A stretch of DNA of 64,000 bases, from the NCBI GenBank assembly GCA_963920525.1, contig OY986435.1:262448962-262512961 (forward strand), in the 5' to 3' direction. Under the pieces are notes generated by a model, which was given only the letters and a program-made list of their open reading frames with translations, was not told the origin of the DNA and did no database searches. Positions 1 through 11,452 of the stretch are shown here, piece after piece (the stretch's first letter is position 1; every line of letters starts with the position of its first letter). The stretch is from Dichetophora obliterata. Taxonomy: Eukaryota; Arthropoda; Insecta; Diptera; Sciomyzidae. The translations under genes were made by a program, and so were the position numbers.

Positions 1-765
1 TTTTGCTGGGCTTCCAGTTAATCCTCGGCACGGGTCGCATGACACGTTGATTTAGCCCATTAGAGAGACTGGGGTGGGATAGGAAAGGGGGTTATATAGA
101 GACAGGTGGAAGGTATAGGGGATGAACGGGGAAATAGCGGATTAATTAGGGATGTAGGGAGGGAGTGAATAGTTTGTGAGTGAAACTTTGTGCATTGCTA
201 CACACTGGCCTGTATGATATGGGTGACCCTACCAGAAGCTTGCGCTCCCGCCATCATAGCCCATGGCTTCTTTGCAACCTAAACCCCATACCAATGTCAA
301 GGTTGCTATTCTAGTGGGGTTCCAGGATAATTAATTGAACTTTAATCCAAAAAAAATAATGGGAAATTTTGATGGTTGGGGGTGAGAAAACCATTGTATA
401 ATGCTCATTCAGCTGCATTGCTTCTGTGTAAACTTCAAGCTCCGAGCGATGTGTTATTGTTATTGTTAAAAAAAATAGAGAATTATTTTTAGAGGCAAAG
501 GAACAAAACAACTGGGTGCCAAAATAATGGCTTACAATTTTCCTGATAGGCATTAATCCTTTCAGAACTGACGTTAAACTACTGAGAGTTTTTTTATGAT
601 TTTAGAAGTAAATGGTCTTTATATGATATAAAGTAAGTACTAAATTATCAGTTAGTACTAAAACAAAATTTTTTACACCAAATGACCTCAAATAGCTTGA
701 AGTTTTAAATATATATTATATATTTAGTTGAAATGTGTTCACATTACTATATTGCGCTATTAGTA
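1..765. other. Unclassified intergenic or intronic DNA at window start
   Basis: No gene is supported here. The first 330 bases are richer in G than the rest of the window, with runs such as 'gggtgggataggaaaggggg'. They look like the untranslated part of a repeat, but I cannot place it. From about 340 the sequence becomes ordinary AT-rich DNA. The short ORFs have no recognisable domain. Confidence 0.4.
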
Positions 766-1160
766 CAGGGTGCGCCATGTCGGTATATGAATATTTTATA
801 ACTTTATAAAGAACCAATTTCCATATATGAGGTATTTTTATTTTATTTGATCCTTTACAATTAGTTTGGAATAGTTTTTGAATACAACTTCAATCAAGTG
901 GCCGCCTCTATTGGCCAAAGAAAAATGTGCCCTTTTTGCTGCGATTTACATAATTTTGTCGAGCATCTCGGGAGGTATAGCGATGATTTCGGCACGAATG
1001 TTTGCCTTGAGATTGTCATGGTCAATGGTCTGAGGCTTGCTGGAGTACATTTTGCTTTTCAAATAACTCCACAAAAATAAGTCCGGAGAGGCCAAATCGG
1101 GAGATCTGGGTGGCCAGTAGACCAGTTTCAATTTGTATGGGGGAAAATGCATATTGGATT
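766..1160 (-). pseudogene. Tc1/mariner-type transposase, C-terminal remnant
   Basis: Minus-strand translation shows the end of an IS630/Tc1/mariner transposase. It has the block WPPRSPDLASPDLFLWSYLK, a KPQTIDHDNLKANIRAEI helix and, after a stop and frameshift, ANRGGHLIEVVFKN. These match the third catalytic block and the usual C-terminus of the 'SPDL...LW' group. The + strand edge reads TA then cagggtgcgccatgtc, a plausible terminal repeat beside a TA target. The first two catalytic Asp blocks are absent, so the copy is truncated near 1160 and dead. It belongs to a different lineage from the mariners at 9.4, 45.8 and 51.8 kb. Confidence 0.8.
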
Positions 1161-2056
1161 TGAGTCCAACCTGTTAGCTAAAAAGTTTCTATTTGCCCTT
1201 AAAATGTAATTTGCGAAGTATTGTGGATTTCAAAAAATTATAAATGCTGGCGCACGACGGTTTAAAAAGGCGATAAGACACATAAAAAAAATTGCAAAAA
1301 TCCATATTGGAACAAATTCCGAAATACAAAGTTGTTTTGTATGAAATGTATTTTCCTAAACTGTACTTAATACATATACAATTACGTTGAATAACCTGGT
1401 CGTTATGAAATTTTTGGCTAGAAGGATACCTTTTTGGAAATATAGTATTTAAGTATTGTTACAAAAAAAAATTCCCTTAATCCAAAAATAAACATTTTGA
1501 AAATTTTTTCTTAGGATAGTATTCTTTAGGAAGCATATTTTTAAGCTATTTTGAGTAAAAAATGAAAATACAAAAATTCGAATATTAAAGTTATAGCTGT
1601 TGAAACTTGACTTTTTCAAAAGTCTGTAAAGTGCTCTTTTCGGGCATTTGGAACACAAAAAAATTAAAAATTATAAAACTATTCTCTTTTAAAATGACCT
1701 CAAATGGTCAACCAAAATAGACGAGACGAGACTTAAGGCCCAACCAAAATAGACGATTTGCTCCGTAACGAGTAAAAACGTAAGTGTTCGGTTAAATACA
1801 TTTTAATGTAGTTACCCAAAATGAGCAAACGTAACTGAACGAAATTAAACGAAACAGTTTGACAAGACGTATTGTTCCATAAGAACCATAAGAACCGAAC
1901 AGCTGTGCAGAGTACGTTTTTATTTTATTTGCATCAATTTATTTCAATTTCACCATTGTTTCATTCATCTTTCACAAATCTTTATTAAAAATGAAAAAAT
2001 GCACAAATTAAATAAAAAAATAACACTCGAGTGCCAACTGATCAGCTGATTTAGAC

Positions 2057-3119
2057 CATGATAGAATTACCAGGTACTATTAATCGCTACTTTTACTCGT
2101 TACTTTGGGCATATAGTGTCAAATTGGTGTCAAATAGAAGTACTGCAAACACACCACGAAGTAAAAGGGGATTTTTACTTTTGCCCAGATGTCTACATAT
2201 GAACTTGAAGTCGTGGATTTTTCTGCTGTAAGTTACTTCTGTTGAATTTTATACCATATCTTACATTTAATTTTTGATAAGTTAAAAATATAAGCGTCGT
2301 TATTTTGTGTGTTACTTTTTAATTAACTTATTTATTTTATGATGGTGAATATAAGTAAATGCAATATATGGATTTTTAAAGTCAGACATTAGAACTTTAA
2401 ATCATATTGTTTATCTTATGCTTACTTAATTTTTGATGTAAGGAACTAATAAAATTGTTGTTTATCACGCGACTAATATCAAGTGCAAAGGCAAGATAAA
2501 TATTTAAATTTTATATTTGTGTTAAGTTTTGTAAAATTACAAAAACAAAATGCACAATTTATTCCCAAAAGCATTTTTATTCAACACGGAAAAAGCTACT
2601 GGCTGCATTGTAGGTTTATTTAAAAAAAATTATTATAATTAGTGGCCCATTTTCATAGTCAAAATAAAGTCGACTATAAATTTAGTGCTAGCTTTTTGAC
2701 AACATATTGTATTGAAACTATCAAAAAAGCTTATACAAAATTTAAAGTCGACTTTATTTTGACTATGACAATTGGCCAGTGTTTTGTTTAAATTTGTTCA
2801 TGATTTCCTACAGTAAAATGACAATTTCCATTTATATTTCCAAACAAAATTACACACAAAAATGAGCTGATTTTAAAAATACAACAATTTATTAAAGATT
2901 CGTTCACAGTAACTTTTAAATATTGGATATTTTATAAAAACTAATCACAAATATACCACATTGTGAATACCCCTATCGTTTACATATTTCAGATTTGAAC
3001 TAATACAAGAAGCAACATTGTTTCCACCTTTTTGCTACATTTTGACACTATATGCCCAAAATGACAGTTTATCCCCAGCTGATTTTCAGCGAATAATAAT
3101 ACCTGGTAATTATATCATG
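2057..3119 (+). mobile_element. P-element-like internally deleted derivative (copy 1)
   Basis: The ends are CATGATAGAATTACCAGGTA and its imperfect inverse ACCTGGTAATTATATCATG. The 8-bp TSD is ATTTAGAC: left 2049-2056, right 3120-3124 plus 3703-3705 once the MITE at 3125-3699 is removed. Related sequence at 4.8 and 5.33 kb supports the empty site. A subterminal block gggcatatagtgtcaaa is repeated in inverse near both ends. It shares its 5' 150 bp and a roughly 750-bp 3' portion with the copy at 49253-50723, but lacks that copy's transposase fragment. CATGAT ends with 8-bp TSDs are the P superfamily signature. Confidence 0.8.
2644..2777. mobile_element. 134-bp MITE nested in the P-like element
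   Basis: A hairpin with terminal repeats GGCC(C/A)ATT.TCATAGTCAAAATAAAGTCGAC, flanked by AGT at 2641-2643 and 2778-2780. The sister P-like copy near 49.6 kb has the same flanks with no insert, so this is a real insertion with a 3-bp TSD. It is non-coding. Confidence 0.8.
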
Positions 3120-3124
3120 ATTTA

Positions 3125-3699
3125 GGGCCGTTTTCTCAATGTCCGGTTAAGCACTAATCGGAACTTTAACCGGCGGCTAGCAAAAAAGCATTTTCTCAAT
3201 GTTCGGTTAGGTCTTAAGTGTCGGTTAAGTTAACGGCAAGTTGCGGTTCCGGTTAGTTGCTAATCGGAAGAACAGCTGTGTAGTGTAAAATATGATTATA
3301 TATTTTATAGTTTAAAAATGGATAGAATTTCGAACATTTCGTTTATTTTCTAACTTAAATTCGAACCAAAATAGAAAAAAGACAATATGCGTAGGCGTGA
3401 TTACGTAGAAGAGTACTGCACTTTCTTCATATGCACTGAAGCTCAGCACTCTGTTGCGTTTTTTAATTATTTATTAATTAATCCTTGTTAGATATTCACA
3501 TAAAAAAATTAACAAACAGGCTAAAATGCAGCTAACATGCAGTTCAGCGTATTCACAATTGAAAAAATTCACAATTAATGACTTAACCGACAGTTGCTTA
3601 ACCGACACTTGGTGAAAACGAAACTGTTTTTTTAGTTATCGTACGGTTAGCTAACTCCCGGTTAAGAGCTTGACTAACCGAACATTGAGAAAACGGCCC
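3125..3699. mobile_element. 575-bp GGGCCG-ended MITE with TTA TSD
   Basis: The ends are GGGCCGTTTTCTCAATGTCC and its imperfect inverse. TTA lies at 3122-3124 and 3700-3702. Subterminal 'cggttaag' motifs recur in both arms. It sits exactly inside the right-hand 8-bp TSD of the P-like element, so it arrived later. A 3-bp TTA TSD suggests PIF/Harbinger type. No ORF. Confidence 0.8.
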
Positions 3700-3849
3700 T
3701 TAGACGAGTTGAGCAAATCGTTTTATTTTAGGTTAAATCCTTAAACATCCGGAACGAGTGCAGACGTTCGTCAAGCTGCTACCGTCTCGTTTCGTCTATT
3801 TTGGCTGGGCCTTTAACGAGTAAGTTGAAGCATATGGTCAATTTTTTTC

Positions 3850-4400
3850 TCTTTAACGTTACATTCGAACGCATATTTCCGCAAATATATTATTCCGCAA
3901 ATATATTATGTTAACAAACTTTTCTTCTAACTTTAAAGTTAGATATTGTTGTTTCGAAAATATGACCAGTTTTATGTGGTCTTTAACGTTACATTTTTTA
4001 GAAGTGAGTTTCGAGGTAGATCTGAATTTAAAAAAATTAGCAAAATTGGGAATGAAAAAACCTAAACTAAAGGACTTTATCAAAGAAGGGGGATCAAGTT
4101 AACGACTAAAATTTAAATAATGAACAAAAAAATGTTGTCTTGCACTTTTAGGAGCCAAAATGTGTGGTCTTTAACGTAACACATCTTTTCGAAGTGAGTT
4201 TCGAGGTAGGTCTGCATTTCTTCAAAAATTACCGAAGTTGGCAATGAAAACACCTAAATAAAAGAACCATATCGAAAAAGAGGAATTAGATAAACGACTA
4301 AAATCAAAATAATGAAAGAAATCTTGTCTAGCACTTCTTCTAGGAGCTAAAATGTGTGGTCTTTAACATTACATTTTGTTCCTTTTTGTTCCCATCTAAA
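3850..4400. repeat. Degenerate tandem repeat, about 190-bp unit
   Basis: The phrase tgtggtctttaacgttacat recurs near 3976, 4161 and 4355. It is followed by shared blocks 'gaagtgagtttcgaggtag' and 'aacgactaaaat...aataatgaa'. About 2.2 copies are visible. The short ORFs here follow the repeat and are not gene candidates. Confidence 0.65.
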
Positions 4401-4590
4401 TTTTTTGCAATTTCGATCTAGTGCTCGACACAGGCGAAATGAACGTATCTGCATGAAGCGTGACAAAAGCACACTGGTTTGATATTTATGTTTTGCGATG
4501 GCATGGTTTTTAAATGAACGGAATATAGTCGATACAGAGCAAAATTATTTTTTCGGCCGTTACTCCTACATATGAAATTGACCATATGTT

Positions 4591-4935
4591 CATAACCAAA
4601 ATGGTCGTACGTATTTGATCGAAACTTAACGAAACATTTAGACATGACGTTCTGTTCCATAAGGATCGAACTTCATAGCAGCTGCTTGGTTGACAAGTTT
4701 CTAATTTTTCGAGAGTAAAAATAACTGAATGACTGAACTTTGCTTCGATTTAATCGCCGCTGTGAGGGATGAGTTGAAGAACACTTGATTGCCAACTAAT
4801 CAGCTGATTCAGACGAGTTGAGCAACTCTTTTCATTTTGGGTTAAATGTCAGAACATCCGTACCGAGTACAGACGTTTGTCAAATTGCTATCGTCTAATT
4901 TTGTTTGGTCTTGTCTCGTTTATTTTGATTGGCCC
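4591..4935. mobile_element. TTA-flanked MITE, related copy, left end decayed
   Basis: The internal sequence (gaaacttaacgaaaca, cagctgattcagacgagttg) and the right end (ttattttgattggccc followed by TTA) match the family at 1736-3812 and 5027-5450. The left end is only weakly recognisable (ataaccaaaatggtcg). Non-coding. Confidence 0.6.
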
Positions 4936-5026
4936 TTAACTTTGTTAAGCATTTGTGAAATATAAGTGAAGATATTGAGACTGAAAGTTGCCCACAAAAT
5001 CGATACATCCCGGTCTGAAAGGGTTA

Positions 5027-5450
5027 CAGCCCTAACCAAAATGGACGAGTCGCTACGTAACGAGTGATGTCAAAAGTGTTCGCTTAAATGCAATTCAATG
5101 TTGCTGTCCAAAATAAGCACACACCAAATTATCGAAACTTAACGAAACGGTTTAACAAAACCTTTTGTCCCGTAAGAATCTAACTTTTAGCGTCTCAACT
5201 CGTCAACAAACGCTGTTCGAAAGTGTGCGACATTTTTTCACTCATAGTTCACAAATGTTTATTTAATAATTAACAAAATTATAATTGCACATTAATTCAT
5301 AACTAAAATACACTTTTGATCGCAATTGATCAGCTGTTTGAGACGAGTTGAGCAAATCGTTTAATTTTGGGTTAAATGTCAATACAGACGAAACGAGTGC
5401 AGACATTCGGACACTTGCAATCGTGCCGTCTCGTCTATTTTGGCTGGGCC
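5027..5450. mobile_element. TTA-flanked MITE (uninterrupted copy)
   Basis: The ends are CAGCCCTAACCAAAATGGAC and GTCTATTTTGGCTGGGCC, with TTA at 5024-5026 and 5451-5453. At 424 bp and uninterrupted, it serves as the reference for the nested copy at 1736-3812. Non-coding. Confidence 0.75.
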
Positions 5451-6108
5451 TTAAGCCTTAATATTCACTGAGTATGAAATTTGTTAAAACCGAATGAAAA
5501 TAACGCCTACCTCCCATACAAAGTGACTTTATGAAAACATTAATATCTTTTAAAATTTCACAAAAATTAATTCAATTACTTCAAACATTAAACACATCTT
5601 TGTATTTATACTGTACACTCGATGCTTGTAATTTAGTAAAACCAAACTTACAGCTCAACCCACCTCCTATACAAAATGACATCATAATTATAATAGTAAG
5701 ACTTTTCTAAATTTAAAGATATATTACTGTTAAAACTTCAGATTTTATACAAAAGCTTTGATAACTAAAATGTTCTCTGAGCTTAAATTTTAAATATTTG
5801 GATAAAAGTGACGTCATTAAAATAATACAACATTTGAACTTTGAATATGTTCCAACACGGCTGTGGGGGTATCTGAACTTCAGTCCAGTCCAATATAATT
5901 CCTTACTAGTTTTTTATTTCTTTACGTTACCTTACAGTACAACTCGAGCACATCACAGCACAATTTTAGATTTCCTAAATAAGTTAGTTTGCTGCACTTT
6001 CCGCGACATGATAGCACATATCAGGCCCACATCCAAACGTAGAGTTTATCTGTATACTAATCAGTAATATAATAATACATTTTCTACTGTTATTTTTTAT
6101 TCTCTCAG
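5451..6108. other. Intron upstream of the first visible protease exon
   Basis: AT-rich and non-coding. At 5809-5816 there is a TGACGTCA palindrome inside a degenerate repeat that resembles sequence at about 53.94 kb, the latter also about 0.2-0.3 kb upstream of an exon of the same gene. A pyrimidine tract and CAG end at 6108 form the splice acceptor of the next exon. Confidence 0.45.
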
Positions 6109-7044
6109 ATCCTTGTCGTGTAATGACATTTTCCAGGACCTCATATACCGCATCACACCACACGACACCATCTTCAATCTGCAACTGTGTACCAGTCAAT
6201 GACTGTACATCACTAAGCACGTTGAAGCTAAACCAACCAAACAATGAAGGTGACACCGTTTACGAGCTTGTGCGCAATAGAGCTTGTGGTTTTTTACATT
6301 CAGATCCATTAATTTGTTGTCCAACAAACCAGGCGCTCCCCGAAATAACAACCGAAAAAGACATTTGGATATGGGACAGCAGAGCGTATCAAACAGATGA
6401 CGGCAGCATAAATAGCCGCTTTGCAACTCTTAGTAACGATTATAATTTAAAAACAAATTTCGTTGATTTTAAAGATCCACAAACATATAAAAATAATCCA
6501 CAAGCTTTCTATGAAGATGAGGAGGAATATCACGAAGATAGTCTGTTAATACAAGCATATTGGCCTCATCATCATGAGCATTATAGTCACAATACTCATG
6601 AACCGCATCAGCACTTTGATGATTTCCATTATAATGACCATGATGATGCATATCCTAAGTATGACTTTGAACAAACCACACGGCCATCTCGCTTAAAGTC
6701 ACCGATAGTGACTAACTCCGGCAATAGACGTAATAATGGGCCAATCATATTTCCAACAGAACCTAGTAGCAAGGTCGACGTATTGGGTGTTACTGAAAAA
6801 GACGTCACATTGTCGACAACTCCACGCTACAATACAATTTGTGATACTCCAAAAACAACAATAGCAGCAACAACAACAACAGCCACAACAATTAATCAAT
6901 TAAATGCTGTGAGTCAAAATCGCAAAAAGACAGGAATAAATTCGCCTAATTGTGGTGTATCTGTTGGCACACGTATTATTGGCGGTATCGAAGGTCAGAA
7001 CGGACAATTCCCATGGATAACAAGAATCGGTTATATTAACACAA
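6109..7044 (+). CDS. CLIP-domain serine protease, exon with CLIP domain, linker and activation site
   Basis: This is the first visible exon of a secreted CLIP-type protease zymogen, a family acting in insect melanisation, Toll signalling and clotting cascades. The acceptor is ...tctctcag|AT and the donor ACAA|GTAAGT. The frame is open upstream of the first ATG (DPCRVM...), so 6123 is not the start; the signal peptide must be on an earlier exon. CLIP cysteines run from DPC through NCVPVNDC to RACGFLHSDPLICCP, with one extra Cys. Then come an acidic, His-rich linker (HHHEHYSHNTHEPHQH), a Thr-rich stretch, the conserved NCG cysteine and the activation site TRIIGG. Cleavage after Arg implies a trypsin-like activator. 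The intron is phase 1. The exact family member cannot be named from this. Confidence 0.88.
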
Positions 7045-8239
7045 GTAAGTTCATTATCCAGATTTTTATGTGATTGAAGGCATGAATTCTAAAATGGTCA
7101 GAAAAACGAATTTGAAATAAAAAAAGTTAAGTTTACTGAGGAAAAAACATTTAAGTTTTTAAAATAAGTGCTTTTAAATTATTATAGAGCACATCTCTAT
7201 TAGGCTGGGTCGCTCCCCAAACAAAAAAAAAAAGTGTTTGATATACTCGGCCTAAAATATTCCCCGGCTCATTGTAGTATCCTCCACGACATGATATCGC
7301 GATGTGTTAACTAGCTAGAATTTTTTTAAAGAAGGTTCCTATTTTTGGCAAAAAACCACTTTTAGTATGGGCAAGTTTTTAATAAGTTTGACATTCGCAT
7401 GGCTGAGGGTTCGCGATAAAGAAACTTTTAAATATCAAACTCCGGATTTGGTTTTCTAAACCAATCTAAGAACAAAATTTGAGGCAGATCGGAGATGGTC
7501 ATTGCAACTGATATTACACTTCAATGTGAAATGTGCGTTATATTGAAAACAATTTGTTCCTATTTTGACGAAATTTGTTTAATGCAGGTTTTTTATTACA
7601 AATTGTGATTGAAAAAATTGGTTGAAAAATGTTGTAAATTTTGTATGAAAAAATATGCATTGATATTAAAGGCATTGTGTTTAATTTTAAAACGTTTTTT
7701 CATTTAATTTTTTCAGTGTATATATTGATTTTGGCTTATATTTTGTACCCCATATCGAATCCCTTAATTCTTGCGATGTAATGATATATCCATCAATAAG
7801 CCGATTCCTGAAGATTGGTGCAACGTTGCCGGTTTCAGTCGCTTCAAGCGAACGTTCGCTCGTTTTCGTCGCTTCGAAAACTCAAAACATAAGTGAGAAG
7901 TAAACCTGGAGAAGGGAGGCTGAATGGGTTAGCTCTTCTAAATGTTCACAAGGGGACGTGACCAAGAAAGAAATTTTAAATGCACTATCCCGATATAAAA
8001 GATAGTAGATAATTTTTAGAAATCTGTTCGCTTGGGATTTTTTTGCGACTTTTTTTAATACATTTCGATACCTATTTAACTTCAATCGCCATAACTACGC
8101 CATGTATTGTCCGATTGTGGTCGTTAAACCACCGTTTGAAAGGTAATACAATTCCAAATCGTAATCTGGGGCTCACTTGTACAATTTAAACTAAATAAAC
8201 CATTTAAGGACGGACAAAGGGATCCTCGTCTTCAAAGAG
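7045..8239. other. Intron start, no gene recognised
   Basis: The first part of the 20.7-kb intron begins GTAAGTTC. The sequence at 7200-8100 looks like old repeat DNA of mixed composition. Short ORFs, including 7882-8085 on the minus strand, have no recognisable motif. Confidence 0.5.
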
Positions 8240-8462
8240 TGTAATTGGTACCTGCTATGTATAGTACTTAAGCATGGGGCTGTCGTTGCCACTCTCTTCT
8301 CTCTTTTTATGTTAACTATACACCGGTAATTTTTCTTGTTAGCTAAATACTAGTTTAAGCGAGCATTGAAGCTCAGAATTAATATTGAAGTGAAACGAAG
8401 CGGTTGTCTTTTTTTTCTTGTTTCGGCAAACTGGTTTCGCCAACATAACCACATACATAACA
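8240..8462 (+). repeat. Possible 5' LTR and primer-binding site of the gypsy-type element
   Basis: A segment starting TGTAATTGG and ending ACATAACA is followed by ttggcgacgagg, which looks like a tRNA primer-binding site (TGG at the tRNA CCA end). It precedes gag, but a hAT-like element has been inserted in between. No 3' LTR remains in the window, so the LTR boundaries rest only on TG...CA and the primer-site-like motif. Confidence 0.35.
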
Positions 8463-9351
8463 TATTGGCGACGAGGAAATTTGGAAGCAGGGCTCGGACT
8501 TGAAAATTCGTAAATCGCAGTAAATTTAAAAAAAAAAACGTAGTAAAACGAACTTTTTCGCAGTAGTTTTTTGTTTTTATTTACAATCATGTATGTACAT
8601 TTACTACTAATAACATAATATCGTCGTTGCGCGTGCAATACCGCGTATCCCACCACTTTCAATACAGCGTATATTGCAAAAAGGCCAAAATTAATTTTAT
8701 TTTGATCGTTCATGATTTATTTTTCGTTAAATGCTTACTTGAAAACAAAGTAAATATTTAGTTCAGTTGAAAATCCATTCAATAGCTTAAAATAAAATCA
8801 GTTTTTCTGCACTCATGTAACGTTTTGCTTTTACCTTATGTGCAAGTGGCGGATACGCGTTATTGCACGCCCAACGACGATATACATACAAATATACACT
8901 AAGGAAAAAAGTTATGTAGACAGTACAGAGACATATATGTAAAATCTATGTACTTAATCTTGTATGGGAACGCAACGAGAGCTATATGTACTGGGTAAAG
9001 TGAGCGTATTCTGGTTATATATCAATTTATTCACTTAGTAAAATGAAGTCATGTGTGACTTCACAAATATGCTGTACATACATTTTTATAATGGGTCAAT
9101 AATCTATGTACTGAGTACATCGGAAGTCTACTCATTACATACTAAAATTTTTTATTTTATGTAATGAGTCAATAATCTTTTTACTACGTACGTCGGAACT
9201 GTACTCATTGCATACAATTATTTATTATTTTATGTAATGGGTCAGTAATCTATGTACTCATTACAAAAAGTTAATATTTATGTAATAGGTTCATTATATA
9301 TGTACTCACTACATACAGTTATTTAATATTTTATGTAATTGGTCAATAATA

Positions 9352-10626
9352 TTGGGGGTTGGAATTAGTTTTAAAGGTTTTCTAAGAGATGGCGTAACTA
9401 TCAATAGATCGCATCGGGCACACCTGTGACTATATTCATTTCAAAGCACATTGTCTAAGCTTCATTTTTCAGTATGTGTCATTCCACTGAAGTGTAAACA
9501 ACATATATTTTTTTCTCTGTGAACATGTCGACTTTCGTTCCAACAAAACGCAATTTGCGGGAAGGTTTACTTTTGTGCTTCCATTTGAAGAAAAAAGCGG
9601 TTGAAGCACAACGCACGCTTACTGAGGCTTACGGGGACTATGCTCCATCGATTTCTACTTGTGAGTACTGGTTCCGTCGGTTTAAAAGTGGTGATGTTGA
9701 TACGGAAGACAAAGAGCGTCCAGGCCAGCCGAAAAAGTTTGAAGATGAGGAATTGGAGGCTTTGCTCGATGAAAACCCTTCAAGAATTGTCAGAATCATT
9801 GGGAGTCGACTTATCAACGGTCGGCAAACGCTTGAAGGCCATGGGAATGATTCAAAAGCAAGGAAATTGGGTGCCGTACCAGTTGAAGCCGAGAGACGTT
9901 GAACGGCGATTTTGCATGTGCGAACAACTGCTTCAACGGCATAAAAGGAAGAGTTTTTTGCATCGTATTGTCACTGGCGATGAAAAGTGGATCCATTACG
10001 ATAATCCTAAGCGAAAAAAATCGTGGGGACCACCCGGCCATGCATCAACATCGAGGGCCAAGCCGAATATTCATGGCGCCAAGCTTATGCTGTGTATTTG
10101 GTGGGATCAGAAGGGTGTCGTGTACTATGAGCCGCTAAAACCTAACGAAACCATCACTGGGGAACGCTACCAACAACAATTGATGCAATTGAGCCGAGCA
10201 TTAAAGGTTAAACGGCCGGAATATGCCAAAAGACACGACAAAGTGGTTTTTCAACATGACAACGCACGGCCACATGTTGCAAGAACCGTCAAGGAAACGT
10301 TGGAGGCGCTGAATTGGGATGTGCTACCCCACCCGCCTTGTAGCCCAGACATAGCCCCTTCCGACTACCACCTATTCAGATCGATGACGCATGGCTTGGC
10401 TGAGCAGCGCTTCACTTCTTACGAGGATACCAAAAAATGGGTCGATTCGTGGATTGCCTCAAAAGACGAATCGTTCTTCCGGCGCGGAATCCATATGCTG
10501 CCAGAAAGATGGGAAAATGTTGTAGCTAACGATGGACAATAGTTTGAATAATATACATTGTACCGTTGTTTCTAAATAAATGCTCAAAAACCGAAAAAAA
10601 CCTTTAAAATTAATTCCAACCCCCAA
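9352..10626 (+). mobile_element. mariner element copy 1 (1275 bp)
   Basis: The terminal repeats are TTGGGGGTTGGAATTAGTTT and the inverse of aaattaattccaacccccaa. TA flanks both ends (9350-9351, 10627-10628). It is nearly identical to the copy at 45755-47042, differing by an 11-bp deletion, a 2-bp A-run difference and scattered substitutions. Such similarity suggests recent activity of the family. Confidence 0.95.
9525..10557 (+). pseudogene. mariner transposase, frameshifted
   Basis: Same transposase as the intact copy at 45922-46965. Relative to it, 11 bases are missing near 9777, within the DNA-binding N-terminal part (after ALLDEN). This shifts the frame, and the catalytic part continues in another frame to 10542. 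A TAG replaces the Tyr codon three codons before the normal end. The catalytic blocks TGDEKWIHYDN, QHDNARPHVA and SPDIAPSDYH remain readable. It cannot make a full transposase. The normal stop lies about 10549-10551, so the range is approximate. Confidence 0.92.
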
Positions 10627-11452
10627 TATATGTACTACATACATCAGAAATGTACTCATTATTTAAAATTATTAACAATAACTTTTTAATGAGCATAGTG
10701 TGAATGTACCCACCACGTACATCTATCTATTCATTCACGACACATAATTTTGTGATGAGTACATAAAACTCCTTATTGACTACATGCAGTACTGTTTAAA
10801 ATATTTATATAGTCAATACATATTTCAACATGTACTTAGTACAAGAAAATCACAAAATTTATGTGTGCAGAAATTTATGTCATGAGTACATAAATTTATG
10901 TAGTGAGTCTATAGTTTTTCCCTCTGTTTATGTATAACTATACACAATATATATTTGCATGTTGCAGAAACATATTTTTTACTGATTCAAAATATATTTG
11001 CTGTAGAAAAATTCAATCACGGTCGTTAAAACCAAATCAGTTCTTAATTTGGTAAAAAAACCTTATGTAAAACTATAAAATATTTTATTTTGCCGAAATG
11101 ACAGCTTCACCTAACAAATTACTTTCTTTTGTTTGAACGCTAAGACCACAGTATACAGATGTAATGGACCCCTGAAACTCTACATTTTTAATCAACATTA
11201 ATGCTTACTTAATTTCCAAAAATAACCATAGAAGTGTTTGTTGCGAATAAATCGCAGTAGATTTGAAAAAACCGCAGTTTCGCAGTAGAACATTAAATGT
11301 TGCCAAAAAGCGCAGTAGATCTACTGCAATTGCAGTAAAGTCCGAACATTGTTTGGAAGTTAAAGCGCGTGATATTTTTTTTGTAGGTTTTATGAAAAGT
11401 AATACCGTTGGAGGTACCGCTTGTAAAAACTGTGTCTTAACTGGAACAAAAT

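Larger units (their letters stand above)
1736..3812. mobile_element. TTA-flanked MITE (copy 1), interrupted by two other elements
   Basis: The ends read AGGCCCAACCAAAATAGACG and, inverted, CGTCTATTTTGGCTGGGCCT. Both are flanked by TTA (1733-1735 and 3813-3815), which I read as a 3-bp TSD. Such a TSD and GGC-rich ends suggest a PIF/Harbinger-type non-autonomous element. There is no coding capacity. A P-type element (2057-3119) and a second MITE (3125-3699) lie inside, leaving about 430 bp of original sequence. Related copies are at 4591-4935 and 5027-5450, and these show the uninterrupted internal sequence. Confidence 0.75.
8890..10920. repeat. Degenerate array of 'ATGTACTCATTACATA' motifs (interrupted by a mariner)
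   Basis: The blocks 'ttatgtaatgggtcaataatctatgtactcattacata' recur with a period near 80 bp at 9040-9350, and more degenerate versions occur at 10627-10920. The mariner copy at 9352-10626 is inserted in this array. The outer sides (cactaaggaaaaaagtt and its loose inverse near 10905) may be older terminal repeats. Confidence 0.6.
8488..11351. mobile_element. hAT-like non-autonomous element carrying a nested mariner
   Basis: The ends are CAGGGCTCGGACTTG and its imperfect inverse AAGTCCGAACATTG. TTTGGAAG at 8480-8487 and 11352-11359 is an 8-bp TSD, typical of hAT. 'Cgcagtag' motifs repeat near both ends. Without the mariner at 9352-10626 the element is about 1.6 kb and non-coding. Its core, 8.9-10.9 kb, is a degenerate array of 'tatgtactcattacata' motifs. 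It is inserted between the putative LTR and gag of the gypsy-type element. Confidence 0.72.

Noticed and set aside
6123..6125. ATG as translation start of the protease
   Set aside because: The frame is open upstream, an acceptor lies at 6108, and a CLIP cysteine (DPC) lies before this Met.
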